From NCBI RefSeq assembly GCF_000761445.1, contig NZ_KN196470.1, positions 742,699 through 806,698 of the forward strand: 64,000 bases of DNA, read 5' to 3'. The stretch is from Oleiagrimonas soli (GTDB taxonomy: Bacteria > Pseudomonadota > Gammaproteobacteria > Xanthomonadales > Rhodanobacteraceae). A model generated the notes under the pieces. The model saw nothing but the letters and a program-made list of their open reading frames with translations. It searched no databases and was not told the DNA's origin. The position numbers and the translations under genes were made by a program. Shown one piece after another: positions 46,359 through 55,370 of this stretch; the first letter of the stretch is position 1; every line of letters starts with the position of its first letter.

Positions 46359-47258
46359 GTGACTGAAGAACGCGATGTGCTGCACCGATTCCTGCTCGAA
46401 CGCGCTGGCGTGCGTGGCGTGGTGGTGCGCCTCAACGACAGCTGGAGCGAAGTGGCCGGTCGGGCCGACTATCCGCAGGCCGTGCGTCGTCTGCTGGGCG
46501 AGAGCCTGACCGCCAGCGCGCTGCTGACCGGACAGATCAAGTTCGACGGCGCGCTGTCGCTGGAGCTCAAGAGCCAGGGCGACCTGCGCCTGCTGTTCAC
46601 CGAATGCACCGATGCCGGTCGCCTGCGCGGTCTGGCGCGGCACGACGAGGCTGCCGGCGCGGACGGCGACATCGATCTGTCGGCGCTGCCGGGCGCGACG
46701 CTGGCCATCACCATCGGCAACGTCGAGACCGGGCACCGCTATCAGGGCCTGGTGCCGCTGGACAGTGCGCGCCTGGGCGCGGCGCTGGAAGGTTATTTCG
46801 AGCGCTCCGAGCAGTTGCCGGCGCGTCTGGTGCTGGCCGTGGGCGAACACGGCGCGGCCGGGCTGCTGTTGCAGCGCATGCCCTCCGAGGGCGGCACGGG
46901 CGCAGCGGTCGATGCCGACGGTTGGGACCGTGTGCTGCATCTGACTGCCACGCTGAGCGAGCAGGAGCTGCTGGAACTGCCCGTGGAGACGCTGCTGTAT
47001 CGCCTGTATCACGAGGAAAACGTGCGCCTGTTCGAGCCGCGCGCGTTGGCGTTCGGCTGCAGCTGTTCGGCGCAGCGCGTGGAGGCCATGCTGCGCGCGC
47101 TGGGCAGCGAGGAAGCCGACGCCGCGCTGGAAGCCAATGCGGGCGTGGTCGAGGTGACCTGCGAATTCTGCGCGGCGCAGTACCACTACGATCGCATCGA
47201 CATCGAGCGGCTGTTCAGCGAGACGCCGGCGGCGCCGGCCTCGACGCGCAGTCACTGA
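46359..47258 (+). CDS. hslO: Hsp33 redox-regulated chaperone
   Basis: 299 residues from GTG 46359 with GGAGG 7 nt upstream. The zinc-binding redox switch is present at the C-terminus: CxC in FGCSCSAQRVEAML and CxxC in VTCEFCAAQYHYD. N-terminal core contains DVLHRFLLE and LLTGQIKFDGALSLELKSQGDL. Oxidation of the cysteines unfolds the linker and activates holdase function in the cytosol. Confidence 0.96.
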   Translation: MTEERDVLHRFLLERAGVRGVVVRLNDSWSEVAGRADYPQAVRRLLGESLTASALLTGQIKFDGALSLELKSQGDLRLLFTECTDAGRLRGLARHDEAAGADGDIDLSALPGATLAITIGNVETGHRYQGLVPLDSARLGAALEGYFERSEQLPARLVLAVGEHGAAGLLLQRMPSEGGTGAAVDADGWDRVLHLTATLSEQELLELPVETLLYRLYHEENVRLFEPRALAFGCSCSAQRVEAMLRALGSEEADAALEANAGVVEVTCEFCAAQYHYDRIDIERLFSETPAAPASTRSH

Positions 47259-47267
47259 GATACGGCT

Positions 47268-50159
47268 TCAGGAGGCGTCGGCGGCGACCCAGTAGTCGAT
47301 CGGCTCGGCGCCCGAATACAGGAAGCCCTGGCCGAAACGGCAACCGAGTTGCAGCAGCAGATCGCGCTGCTTCTCGGTTTCCACGCCCTCGACGATGACC
47401 TGCATCTGCATCGAGTCGGCCAGCGCCTGGATGGCGCGGAAGATGGCCGGCCCCTGCGTGTCGGAGCTCTCGTCGGATTCGATGCGGGCGGTGAAGGAAC
47501 GGTCGATCTTCAGCACCCCGATCGGGTACTGGTGCAGGTAGCTCAGCGACGAGTAGCCGGTGCCGAAGTCGTCCAGCGCCACGGCGATGCCGTGGCCGCG
47601 CAGGCGGTCCAGGGTCAGCTTGATCTGCTCGGGATTTTCCAGCAGCGTGCGTTCGGTGACCTCGATGCGCAGGTTCTGCGGCGCCACGCGGTGCATGTCG
47701 AGCTGCTCCAGCAGCCGGCGGTCGATGTCCTTCACGCGCAGATGGCGGCCGGACACGTTGATGCTGACGAACGCGCCGTTGCGCGTGAGCTTCGGCGCAT
47801 CGGCGAAGACCTGCTCGAAGATCTGCCAGTCGATGGCCTCGATGCAACCGCTTTCCTCGGCCACGGTGAGGAAGGCGCCGGGCAGCAGCAGGCCGCGCTC
47901 GGGGTGGCGCCAGCGCATCAGCGCCTCGTAGCCGAGCACCTCGCCGTCGTCCAGGCGCACGATGGGCTGGAAGAACGGCTCGAATTCGTTGCGCGTCAGC
48001 GCGCGGCGCAGGTCGCCCTCGATTTCCAGCACCGACAGCGCGTTGCGGCGCAGGCGGTCGTCGAACCAGGCTGCGCGGTGGCGGCCCGAGGCCTTGGCGC
48101 TGTACATGGCCGAGTCGGCGTCGCGCAGCAGTTCCTCGGCGCGCCGGTAGTGCGGTGCGGACAGTGTGATGCCGATCGAGGCCGAGGTGAACATTTCCTT
48201 GCCGCCGATGCGGATCGGATTGTTGAGCTCGGCGATGATGCGCTGCGCCACGCGGTAGACGGCCGGTTCGTCGCTGACGCTTTCCAGCAGCACCGCGAAC
48301 TCGTCGCCGCCCAGGCGCGCCACGATGTCGTCGCTCTTCACGCAGGTGCGGATGCGGCCGCCGACCTGGAACAGCAGGTCGTCGCCGATCAGGTGGCCGA
48401 CCGAGTCGTTGATGACCTTGAAGCGGTCCAGGTCGATGAACAGCACAGCGAAGCGCCGGCTTTCGTCCTCGTGGAAGCGGCGCAGTGCCTGTTCCAGTCG
48501 CTGCAGCAGCAGGGCGCGGTTGGGCAGTCCGGTGAGGGCGTCGTGCAGGGTCTCGTACTTCAGCCGCCGCTCGATGCGTTCGCGTTCGGCGATCTGTTCG
48601 CGCAGGTCGCGGTTGGCCAGCGCCAGCGCGCGCGTGCGCTCGGTGACGCGGCGTTCCAGACTCGAATAGGCCTTCTTCAGCGATTCCGCGCTGCGCTTGC
48701 GCTGCAGGGCGTTGGCGATGTGGTAGCCGACGAAGGTCAGCAGTTCCTGATCCGGTTTCCGGTAGACGTATTCGGGCGTATAGCTTTGCACGGCCAGTAC
48801 GCCGACGGTCTTTTCCTCGCAGATCAGCGGCACGCCCAACCAGCAGAAGGCGTTGGTGCCGCTGGGGACCAGTTCGCGCTCCTGGGTCATGTCCGACATG
48901 CGCGTGCGGTCGGCCAGCAGGGCCTCGCCGTGGCGCAGCACGTATTCGGTGAGGCCGCGGCCCAGCGAGCGCTGCCGGCGCTCGTTGTCGATCTCGTCCA
49001 CCGAGTACGGGAAGTCGAGCTTGCGGCCATCGTCGCTCAGCAGGGCGATGTAGAAGTTGCGGGCGTACAGCAGGCCGCCGACCACGCGGTGCACGGCGGC
49101 GTAGAAGTCGTCCAGGCTCTCGGTGGTGTTGGCCAGTTCGGCAATGCGGAACAGCGCCGCCTGCAAACGCTCGCCGCGCTGGCGCTCGATCACCTGCTGC
49201 TGCAGCACGCGATTGGCGTCGCGCAGCGCTTCGGTGCGTTCGGCCACGCGCCGTTCCAGATCGGCATGCGCTTCGCGCCGCTCGAGCGCGGTCTGCACGT
49301 GCTGGGCCACGTAGGCCAGCAGCTCGCGATCCTGCTCGGTGTAACGCGCGTGTTCGTGGTAGCTCTGCACCACCAGACCGCCGACGACTTCGTTGCCGCG
49401 CATCAGCGGCACGCCTAGCCAGTCGACCGGCGAGGGCCCGGTTGGGTGCAGTTCGCCTTGCACTTGCGCGCTGATCTGGTCGAGATTGCCGTACAGCGCA
49501 TGGCCTTCGCGGATCAGATGCCAGGTCACGCTCTCGCGGATGCTGTCCATCGACAGATAGGCGTCGGGCGCCGGCGGATCGGTGTCGGTGGTGTCGGCGA
49601 AATAGGCGAAGCGCAGCGCGTCGCGCTGGGCGTCGTACAGCGCGATGTAGAAGTTCTCCGCGTACATCAGCGTGCCGACGATGCCGTGCAGCGCGTGCAT
49701 GGTCTCGTTCATGTCGTGCAGGGCGCTGGCCTGGTTGGCGATCGCGAACAGCGCACGCTGCAGTCGCTCGGCCTGGGCCAGACGCGACACGGCCGTGTAG
49801 AGGTGGCTGAGCTCGGCCTGCTGGTGCAGGCGTACGTCCACGAGCTTGGCCAGCCAGGACAGCTGAGCGCGGTCGTCTGCGCCGAGATCGTGCGGTAATC
49901 GCACCATCAAGGTGCGTTGTCCGCGCGGATCGTGTCCCAGCCGCAGCGTGGAGACGTGCTGCAGGCTTTCCTCGGCGGATTCGCGCGGGTCGTCCTGCCA
50001 GTAGACCTGCAGATCCTCGACCTGCGCCAGCGCCGCCGTCACGATGTCCGCCACCGTCTGGGCGTCCTTGCTGTCGAACAGGCGTTCGATCATGTGGTGC
50101 AGCGCCTTCGCCTCGGACAGAACCGGCGTGGCAGCGCGGGTTTGGGCAGCTGAGGTCAT
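47268..50159 (-). CDS. GAF-GAF-GGDEF-EAL cyclic di-GMP signalling protein
   Basis: 963 residues from ATG 50159; an in-frame ATG at 50297 would add 46 residues of unconserved-looking sequence, and neither has a clear ribosome site. Order: N-terminal region with a helical part, GAF about 135-290, coiled-coil linker, GAF about 335-490, a second coiled coil, GGDEF about 535-695 with an intact RLGGDEF at 615-621, and EAL about 710-955 with YEALMRW at 744-750 and ALDDFGTGYSSLSYL. No membrane helix, so a cytosolic sensor. Both catalytic motifs look intact, so either synthesis or breakdown may dominate. It shares its upstream region with a divergent gene. Confidence 0.94.
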   Translation of the reverse strand: MTSAAQTRAATPVLSEAKALHHMIERLFDSKDAQTVADIVTAALAQVEDLQVYWQDDPRESAEESLQHVSTLRLGHDPRGQRTLMVRLPHDLGADDRAQLSWLAKLVDVRLHQQAELSHLYTAVSRLAQAERLQRALFAIANQASALHDMNETMHALHGIVGTLMYAENFYIALYDAQRDALRFAYFADTTDTDPPAPDAYLSMDSIRESVTWHLIREGHALYGNLDQISAQVQGELHPTGPSPVDWLGVPLMRGNEVVGGLVVQSYHEHARYTEQDRELLAYVAQHVQTALERREAHADLERRVAERTEALRDANRVLQQQVIERQRGERLQAALFRIAELANTTESLDDFYAAVHRVVGGLLYARNFYIALLSDDGRKLDFPYSVDEIDNERRQRSLGRGLTEYVLRHGEALLADRTRMSDMTQERELVPSGTNAFCWLGVPLICEEKTVGVLAVQSYTPEYVYRKPDQELLTFVGYHIANALQRKRSAESLKKAYSSLERRVTERTRALALANRDLREQIAERERIERRLKYETLHDALTGLPNRALLLQRLEQALRRFHEDESRRFAVLFIDLDRFKVINDSVGHLIGDDLLFQVGGRIRTCVKSDDIVARLGGDEFAVLLESVSDEPAVYRVAQRIIAELNNPIRIGGKEMFTSASIGITLSAPHYRRAEELLRDADSAMYSAKASGRHRAAWFDDRLRRNALSVLEIEGDLRRALTRNEFEPFFQPIVRLDDGEVLGYEALMRWRHPERGLLLPGAFLTVAEESGCIEAIDWQIFEQVFADAPKLTRNGAFVSINVSGRHLRVKDIDRRLLEQLDMHRVAPQNLRIEVTERTLLENPEQIKLTLDRLRGHGIAVALDDFGTGYSSLSYLHQYPIGVLKIDRSFTARIESDESSDTQGPAIFRAIQALADSMQMQVIVEGVETEKQRDLLLQLGCRFGQGFLYSGAEPIDYWVAADAS

Positions 50160-50297
50160 GTCTACACGGTGACGGAAATCGGCTTCGGCAGTGTATACCG
50201 GCGTTTGTGCGAATGCCGCATCGGAATGCGACTGTGCGCCATGTCTCACAATATGTGATACGCAGGGTTCGGCTGAATGAACTGCGACCTCGGTCAT

Positions 50298-50327
50298 CTG
50301 TTAGTAAAAGGTAAAGATGCGTATAAT
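50298..50327 (+). promoter_or_regulatory. Likely promoter of the 50405 gene
   Basis: Perfect -10 TATAAT at 50322-50327; a weak -35 CTGTTA at 50298-50303 with an 18-bp spacer. The leader of about 75 nt can fold through CCGCGCG (50343-50349) and CGCGCGG further on. Confidence 0.5.
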
Positions 50328-50404
50328 CGGACCCGAGGGATGCCGCGCGAGGAACCGTACTTGCCCGCGCGCGGTCAGAGAATCGACATGATCCGGGGGC
50401 GCTG

Positions 50405-51388
50405 ATGCGCAAATGGCTTACCAGTTTGTTGATGTTCGTGCCGCTGATTGCGGCAGGACAGACGCTGGACGGCGTTTCCCCGACCCAGGCTGCGGCCGAG
50501 CATGTCGCCGCCTACCGCAGCCTGCAGCGCGTGGACGGTCAGGGCAACATGCTGCTGCCGCTGTGGCGCGATGCCGACGGCCGCATGCTGGCGCTGGTCG
50601 GCTCGTCCGACAGCGCGCAGGACAATACGCCGGGCGCACTCGATTTCCGCGTCGTCGACGTCAGCCAGAGTTACAGCTCCGGGCTGCGCTACGATCTCGG
50701 CCCGCATGTGGCGGCCTACGCCCAACTGGCGCAGCGCAACTGGCTGATGCCCGCGGCGAGTCGCACCTGCACGCCGGCGGACGGCGTCGGCTGCCCCGAT
50801 GCGAGCACGTTGAACGCGGCGCGTCTGCTGAGCGGTGAAGTCGGGGCCAGCTACAGCGGCAGCGGCTACCGTTTCGACGTGATGTTCAACGGCAGTCGTG
50901 CGAATACGCAGACTTCGCCGCTGTTGCCGCGCGTGCTGCCGCAGTCTCCGACCGCGTCGATACCGCTGTGGTCGCTGGACAGCAGCACCAACTTCGCTGC
51001 GCGCGGTCGCGTGGCGCTGGGCAGCGAGACCGGCATCGATCTGGGTGCCAGCGTCGGCAAGATTCGTCTGCTTCCGGGCAACCTGCTCGGCGTCAGCGCG
51101 CTCGGCCAGCAGTCGCTGAGCCTGGGCGTCGACAGCGGTCCGCTGAGCGGTCGCATCACCGGTCGCATGCTGCAACCGGTCCCGGGTTCGGGCGATACGC
51201 AGCTGATGGGCCCGGAGCGTCACTGGACCACCATCGATCTCGGCGTCACCTGGCGTCTGCCGTGGCAGGGCGAACTGCGCTTCGGTGCGCAGAATCTGTG
51301 GTCCTCGGGCCAGGCGCCCGTTCCGGTCGAAGGCCCGGAGCCGGATCGGTCGCGGATCCCGTACGTGCAGTACCACCAGGATCTGTAA
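50405..51388 (+). CDS. Putative outer-membrane beta-barrel protein of unknown function
   Basis: 327 residues with a signal peptide (MRKWLTSLLMFVPLIAAG, cleavage near 18-19). The mature part has alternating-hydrophobic strands with Gly/Ser/aromatic turns (SGLRYDLGPHVAAYAQL, YSGSGYRFDVMFNGSR, GIDLGASVGKIRLLPGN, WTTIDLGVTWRLPWQGE), as in outer-membrane barrels. Two cysteines (TCTPADGVGC) may form a disulfide in a loop. The C-terminus (YVQYHQDL) lacks the usual terminal Phe. No named family recognised. Confidence 0.75.
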   Translation: MRKWLTSLLMFVPLIAAGQTLDGVSPTQAAAEHVAAYRSLQRVDGQGNMLLPLWRDADGRMLALVGSSDSAQDNTPGALDFRVVDVSQSYSSGLRYDLGPHVAAYAQLAQRNWLMPAASRTCTPADGVGCPDASTLNAARLLSGEVGASYSGSGYRFDVMFNGSRANTQTSPLLPRVLPQSPTASIPLWSLDSSTNFAARGRVALGSETGIDLGASVGKIRLLPGNLLGVSALGQQSLSLGVDSGPLSGRITGRMLQPVPGSGDTQLMGPERHWTTIDLGVTWRLPWQGELRFGAQNLWSSGQAPVPVEGPEPDRSRIPYVQYHQDL

Positions 51389-51421
51389 TCGCCACCGTCC
51401 GCTCCGGGCGGGTGTGCTTCC

Positions 51422-52318
51422 TCAGTCGTTCTTCTCGACCTTCACGTCACCGCTGAAGGTCTGCACATCGATGCTGCCGTCGCCTTGGCCGATGCGACTG
51501 TCGAGCGAGGAGCCGGGGCCGTGCGCCTTCTCCACGACCTGACCGAAGGCGGAGTGGATGTCGCCACTGAAGGTCGACACGCGCATGTGCGCGGAGAGCG
51601 ACCCCGGCAGGCGCAGCTTGACGTCGCCGCTGACCGAATCGACCTCGATGCGGCCATTCTTCTGCAGGCTGCCGTCGACGTCCACGTCGCCGGAGACGGT
51701 ATTCATCGAGATGCGGTCGAACGGGCCGCCGTGCAGGTGAATCTCGCCGGACACGGTCTCCAGGTCGCCGCGCTGCGCGACCTTGGGTGCAATGATGTCG
51801 CCGCTGACGGTCTGGATGTCGGCCTGCTGCATGGCGCCGGACAGTTCCACGCGGGCGCTCACGGCGTCGACGCTGACCTTCGGACTGTCGGCATCGATGC
51901 GCACGTCGCCGCTCACGCTGTTGACGTCGACGGTGCCGCCGGACAGGCCGCGGATGTCGGTGGTCGCGCTGACCGCATCGACTGCGACGGAGGCGCCGCG
52001 CGGCACCTGCACGTCCAGCGTGCTCGGCTCCATGTTGTCGTCGCCGTTCCAGTGGAACAGGCCGGACTTGTTCGGCGTCTTCACCTTGATCACCAGGGCG
52101 TCGCCGTCCTTCTCGATCTCCAGGCCGGGCGAACCGGTGCCGAGCGTGCCGGTGACGTGCACCTGGTTGCGATCCCAGGTGCTGACGCGGATGGCGCCCT
52201 TCACGTTGACGATCTTGACGTGACCGTCGGCGGCGACGTCGCGGGTCTGGTCGATGGGGGTGCCGGCCAGCGCGGCGGCGCTGAACAGCAGCAGCGGAAG
52301 CAGAATCAGTCGTTTCAT
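51422..52318 (-). CDS. DUF4097-like beta-solenoid secreted protein
   Basis: 298 residues with signal peptide (MKRLILLPLLLFSAAALAG). The rest is repeats of about 18-20 residues around VSGDV/VSGDI, for example VDVNSVSGDVRIDADS and ISMNTVSGDVDVDGS, predicting a right-handed beta-solenoid like DUF4097 putative adhesins. It is convergent with the outer-membrane-like gene and lies 45 bp downstream of the anti-sigma gene, so the sigma factor may control it. Envelope role inferred. Confidence 0.88.
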   Translation of the reverse strand: MKRLILLPLLLFSAAALAGTPIDQTRDVAADGHVKIVNVKGAIRVSTWDRNQVHVTGTLGTGSPGLEIEKDGDALVIKVKTPNKSGLFHWNGDDNMEPSTLDVQVPRGASVAVDAVSATTDIRGLSGGTVDVNSVSGDVRIDADSPKVSVDAVSARVELSGAMQQADIQTVSGDIIAPKVAQRGDLETVSGEIHLHGGPFDRISMNTVSGDVDVDGSLQKNGRIEVDSVSGDVKLRLPGSLSAHMRVSTFSGDIHSAFGQVVEKAHGPGSSLDSRIGQGDGSIDVQTFSGDVKVEKND

Positions 52319-52363
52319 GGTGTGTCCTCCTCGGGGAGCGTGTTTCTCGATGTCTGGATGGGG

Positions 52364-52789
52364 TCAGGGTGCGCGTTGCGCATAGCGCTGCAGACGCCAT
52401 TGCTGGGCCTGCGTGCGGTGCTGGATGCGCCGCAGGAAGTCGGCGTCCGGGGCTTGCTTCAGGGCCAGGCGGATTTCGCTGTCGGCGGCCAGGAATTCGA
52501 TCGCCGCGCCGGCCAGGCGTGGATCGTGAGGCTTCCAGCGCTGGCTGTGATCGCTAGCCAGGCGCGCGCCGTCGTAGAGCGAGGTCGGCGCGCGCAGCAG
52601 GGCCGTGCCCATGAGCAGGCCGATCAGGATCATCGCGGCGGCGGCCAAGGACGGCAGCCATGCGCGCGGCGCCGATGGTGCGGATGCGCGCGGTTCGAGT
52701 TGCGCGGCGATGCCGGACCACAGGTCGCGCTGCGGCGCGTGCGGCCGGCGCAGGTCGCGGGTCTGACGCTGCCATTCAAATTCGTTCAT
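52364..52789 (-). CDS. Putative anti-sigma factor
   Basis: 141 residues with one transmembrane helix (about 48-66, LAAAAMILIGLLMGTALL) after a short cytosolic N-terminus and a periplasmic C-terminus. The ATG overlaps the stop of the ECF sigma gene (ATGA), the typical arrangement for a cognate anti-sigma. No zinc ZAS motif (HxxxCxxC) is present, so recognition is from context. It would hold the sigma factor at the membrane until an envelope signal. Confidence 0.75.
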   Translation of the reverse strand: MNEFEWQRQTRDLRRPHAPQRDLWSGIAAQLEPRASAPSAPRAWLPSLAAAAMILIGLLMGTALLRAPTSLYDGARLASDHSQRWKPHDPRLAGAAIEFLAADSEIRLALKQAPDADFLRRIQHRTQAQQWRLQRYAQRAP

Positions 52790-53367
52790 GGTCGTTCTCC
52801 CAGCGCGTCGCGCAACAGTGCGCGCGCACGATGCAATTGGGCTTTCGAGGTGCCGCTGGCGATGCCCAGTTCCTCGGCGATATCACCATGCTTCCAGCCC
52901 TCGACGTCGTGCAGCACCAGCACCGCGCGGGCGCGCGGCGGCAGCGTCGCGATGGCGCGTTCCAGTTCTTCGCGTTCGGCGGGGCAGAAAGGCTCCTCGC
53001 CGCTCTCCGGCAGCTGATCGCTGTCGAGGTCGGTGACCGGATCGGCGTTGCGCGAGCGGACCGCCATCAGCGCCGTATTCACGGCCAGGCGATACATCCA
53101 GGTGCCGAAAGCGCTCTGATGGCGGAAGCCGTCGAGCTTGCGCCAGGCGGTGACGAAGGCCTCCTGCACCAGCTCCTCGGCGCGGCCGTGGTCAAATCCG
53201 GACAGGCGCAGGACGGTGCCGTAGATGCGCGGCACGTGACGACGGTAGAGCGTCTCGAAGGCGCGGGTCTCGCCGCGCACGGCGGCGCGCACCAGATCGC
53301 TGTCGGACGTCTCGGTAGCGGCGTCTGCGGGCATGTTCGCGGGTTGAAGGAGGCAACTGGCGTTCAT
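52786..53367 (-). CDS. ECF-type RNA polymerase sigma factor
   Basis: 193 residues from ATG 53367; ATG 53334 is an alternative. Region 2 at about 24-95 (DLVRAAVRGETRAFETLYRR, AEELVQEAFVTAWRKLDGF, FGTWMYRLAVNTAL) and region 4 at about 135-185 (ATLPPRARAVLVLHDVEGWK, HGDIAEELGIASGTSKAQLH). No region 3. Coupled to the anti-sigma gene and followed by the DUF4097-like protein, it looks like an RpoE-like envelope module. Confidence 0.95.
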   Translation of the reverse strand: MNASCLLQPANMPADAATETSDSDLVRAAVRGETRAFETLYRRHVPRIYGTVLRLSGFDHGRAEELVQEAFVTAWRKLDGFRHQSAFGTWMYRLAVNTALMAVRSRNADPVTDLDSDQLPESGEEPFCPAEREELERAIATLPPRARAVLVLHDVEGWKHGDIAEELGIASGTSKAQLHRARALLRDALGERP

Positions 53368-53441
53368 CGTGCCAGCTTTGATGCATCCCGCGGCAAATGG
53401 GTTTGCATCGCCGCCCCGGCTCGGGGCGGCGATGGCTCGGC

Positions 53442-55229
53442 CTAGGAGACAGCCTTCTTGCGTGCCGGCGCGGTTCCGGCCATTTCCAGCGCATCGGCGA
53501 CGCGCTGGCGTTCGGCCTTCAGGGCCTCCGGCATGCGCGCGCCGTAGCTGTCCAGGTACTCGCCGATGGCGACCATCTCGTCGCGCCAGCCGTCGCGGTC
53601 GACCGCGAACAGCTCGGCGATGGCGGCGTCGTCCAGGCCCAGGCCATCGAGATTCAGTTCGCCGTCGGCGGGCAAGGTGCCGATCGGCGAGTCGATGCCT
53701 TCGGCCTGGCCGGTGACGCGCTTGAGCATCCACTCCAGCACGCGCATGTTCTCGCCGAAGCCTGGCCACAGGAACTTGCCGTCGGCGTTCTTGCGGAACC
53801 AGTTGACGTGGAAGATCTTCGGCAGCTTCGCCTCCGGCGTGTCGAACGACAGCCAGTGCGCGAAGTAGTCGGCGAAGTTGTAGCCGCAGAACGGCTTCAT
53901 CGCCATCGGATCGCGGCGCACCACGCCGACCTGGCCGGTGGCCGCGGCGGTGGTCTCCGAGGCCATCGAGGCGCCGACCAGCACGCCGTGGGTCCAGTCG
54001 CGGGCCTCGAACACCAGCGGCACCAGCGATTGCCGGCGACCGCCGAAGACGATGGCCGAGATCGGCACGCCTTGCGCGGATTCGGCTTCCGGCGACCAGC
54101 TCGGGCACTGGCTGGCGGAGACGGTGAAGCGGGAATTGGGATGCGCGGCCGGGCCGTTGGCGGCGTCGACGTCGCGCCCCTGCCAGTCCTTGACCGGCGT
54201 GCCGTCGGGCAGGCCTTCCCACCACGGCTGCATGTCCGCGGTGACCGCCACGTTGGTGAAGATGGCGTTGCGATTCAGCATCGCCAGCGCGTTCGGGTTG
54301 GTCTTCTTGCTGGTGCCTGGCGCCACGCCGAAGTAGCCGGCCTCGGGGTTGATCGCCCACAGGCGACCGTCCTCGCTCGGCGTCATCCAGCAGATGTCGT
54401 CGCCGACGGTCCAGATCTTCCAGCCGTTGTTGCGGTAGCCCTCGGGCGGAATCAGCATCGCCAGATTGGTCTTGCCGCAGGCCGAAGGGAACGCGGCGGC
54501 GACGTAGTGGATTTCGCCGGCCGGATTCTGGATGCCGACGATCAGCATGTGCTCGGCCAGCCAGCCCTCGGTGCGGGCCTGGTGACTGGCGATGCGCAGC
54601 GCGTGGCATTTCTTGCCCAACAGCGCGTTGCCGCCGTAGCCGGAGCCGTAGGACTTGATGCTCAGCTCTTCCGGGAAATGCATGATCCAGCGGCGCTCGG
54701 GATCGAGCTCGCCGGTCGAATGCAGGCCCTTCACGAACGTGCCTTCGCGCTCGATGCGCTCCTGCGCGGCCTTGCCCATGCGCGTCATGATGCGCATGTT
54801 GGCGACCACGTACGGGCTGTCGGTGATCTCCACGCCGCAGCGCGCGATCGGCGAACCGATGGGGCCCATGCAGTAGGGCACCACGTACATCGTGCGGCCC
54901 TTCATGCAGCCTTCGAACAGGGCGTCGATGCGTGCGTGCGCTTCGTCGGGCGCCAGCCACTGATTGTTGGGGCCGGCGTCCTCGCGGTCCGGGTGGCAGA
55001 CCAGGGTCAGCTTCTCCACGCGCGCCACGTCCTTCGGATCGGAGCGGTGCAGATAGCAGCCCGGATGGGTGTCCTGATTCAGTTCGATCAGATCGCCGCG
55101 TTCGAGCATGAGCTCGACCAGCGCCTGGTTTTCGGCTTCCGAGCCGTCGCACCAGTGGATCTTGTCAGGGGTGGTCAGTGTGGCGACTTCGTCCACCCAC
55201 TGATTGAGCGATGCCAGCGTGCTCGTCAT
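53442..55229 (-). CDS. pckG: Phosphoenolpyruvate carboxykinase (GTP)
   Basis: 595 residues from ATG 55229 (MTSTLASLNQ). Decarboxylates and phosphorylates oxaloacetate to PEP, feeding gluconeogenesis from acetate and fatty acids. GTP-type motifs: VVPYCMGPIGSPIARCGVEI, PSACGKTN with the reactive cysteine in the P-loop, WWEGLPDGTPVKDWQG and HVNWFRKNADGKFLWPGFG with ENMRVLEWM. Size fits the GTP family; the ATP type is about 540 residues and has a different P-loop. fadE and etf genes nearby fit the same growth mode. Confidence 0.97.
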   Translation of the reverse strand: MTSTLASLNQWVDEVATLTTPDKIHWCDGSEAENQALVELMLERGDLIELNQDTHPGCYLHRSDPKDVARVEKLTLVCHPDREDAGPNNQWLAPDEAHARIDALFEGCMKGRTMYVVPYCMGPIGSPIARCGVEITDSPYVVANMRIMTRMGKAAQERIEREGTFVKGLHSTGELDPERRWIMHFPEELSIKSYGSGYGGNALLGKKCHALRIASHQARTEGWLAEHMLIVGIQNPAGEIHYVAAAFPSACGKTNLAMLIPPEGYRNNGWKIWTVGDDICWMTPSEDGRLWAINPEAGYFGVAPGTSKKTNPNALAMLNRNAIFTNVAVTADMQPWWEGLPDGTPVKDWQGRDVDAANGPAAHPNSRFTVSASQCPSWSPEAESAQGVPISAIVFGGRRQSLVPLVFEARDWTHGVLVGASMASETTAAATGQVGVVRRDPMAMKPFCGYNFADYFAHWLSFDTPEAKLPKIFHVNWFRKNADGKFLWPGFGENMRVLEWMLKRVTGQAEGIDSPIGTLPADGELNLDGLGLDDAAIAELFAVDRDGWRDEMVAIGEYLDSYGARMPEALKAERQRVADALEMAGTAPARKKAVS

Positions 55230-55370
55230 GACGGTCCCGTCCGCGTAGCCATAACCGGGGCGCATATGCGCGAGAAAGGCGGAACGGTAGTCGCCCGGTC
55301 ACGCTATTGCAACAAGCGCGTGCAGGGCGTGTTGTCGCACGATTCACATGGAAACGTTTGCAGTCGAGTG

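Noticed and set aside
50388-50405. Five-codon mini-ORF (MIRGR) whose stop overlaps the start of the outer-membrane-like gene
   Set aside because: Possible translational coupling peptide but no ribosome site of its own and too short to separate from chance.
47215-50412. 1065-codon minus-strand frame parallel to the GGDEF-EAL gene
   Set aside because: Arg/Pro/Ala-rich translation without domains; it is the out-of-frame shadow of a high-GC gene whose true frame has GAF, GGDEF and EAL motifs.
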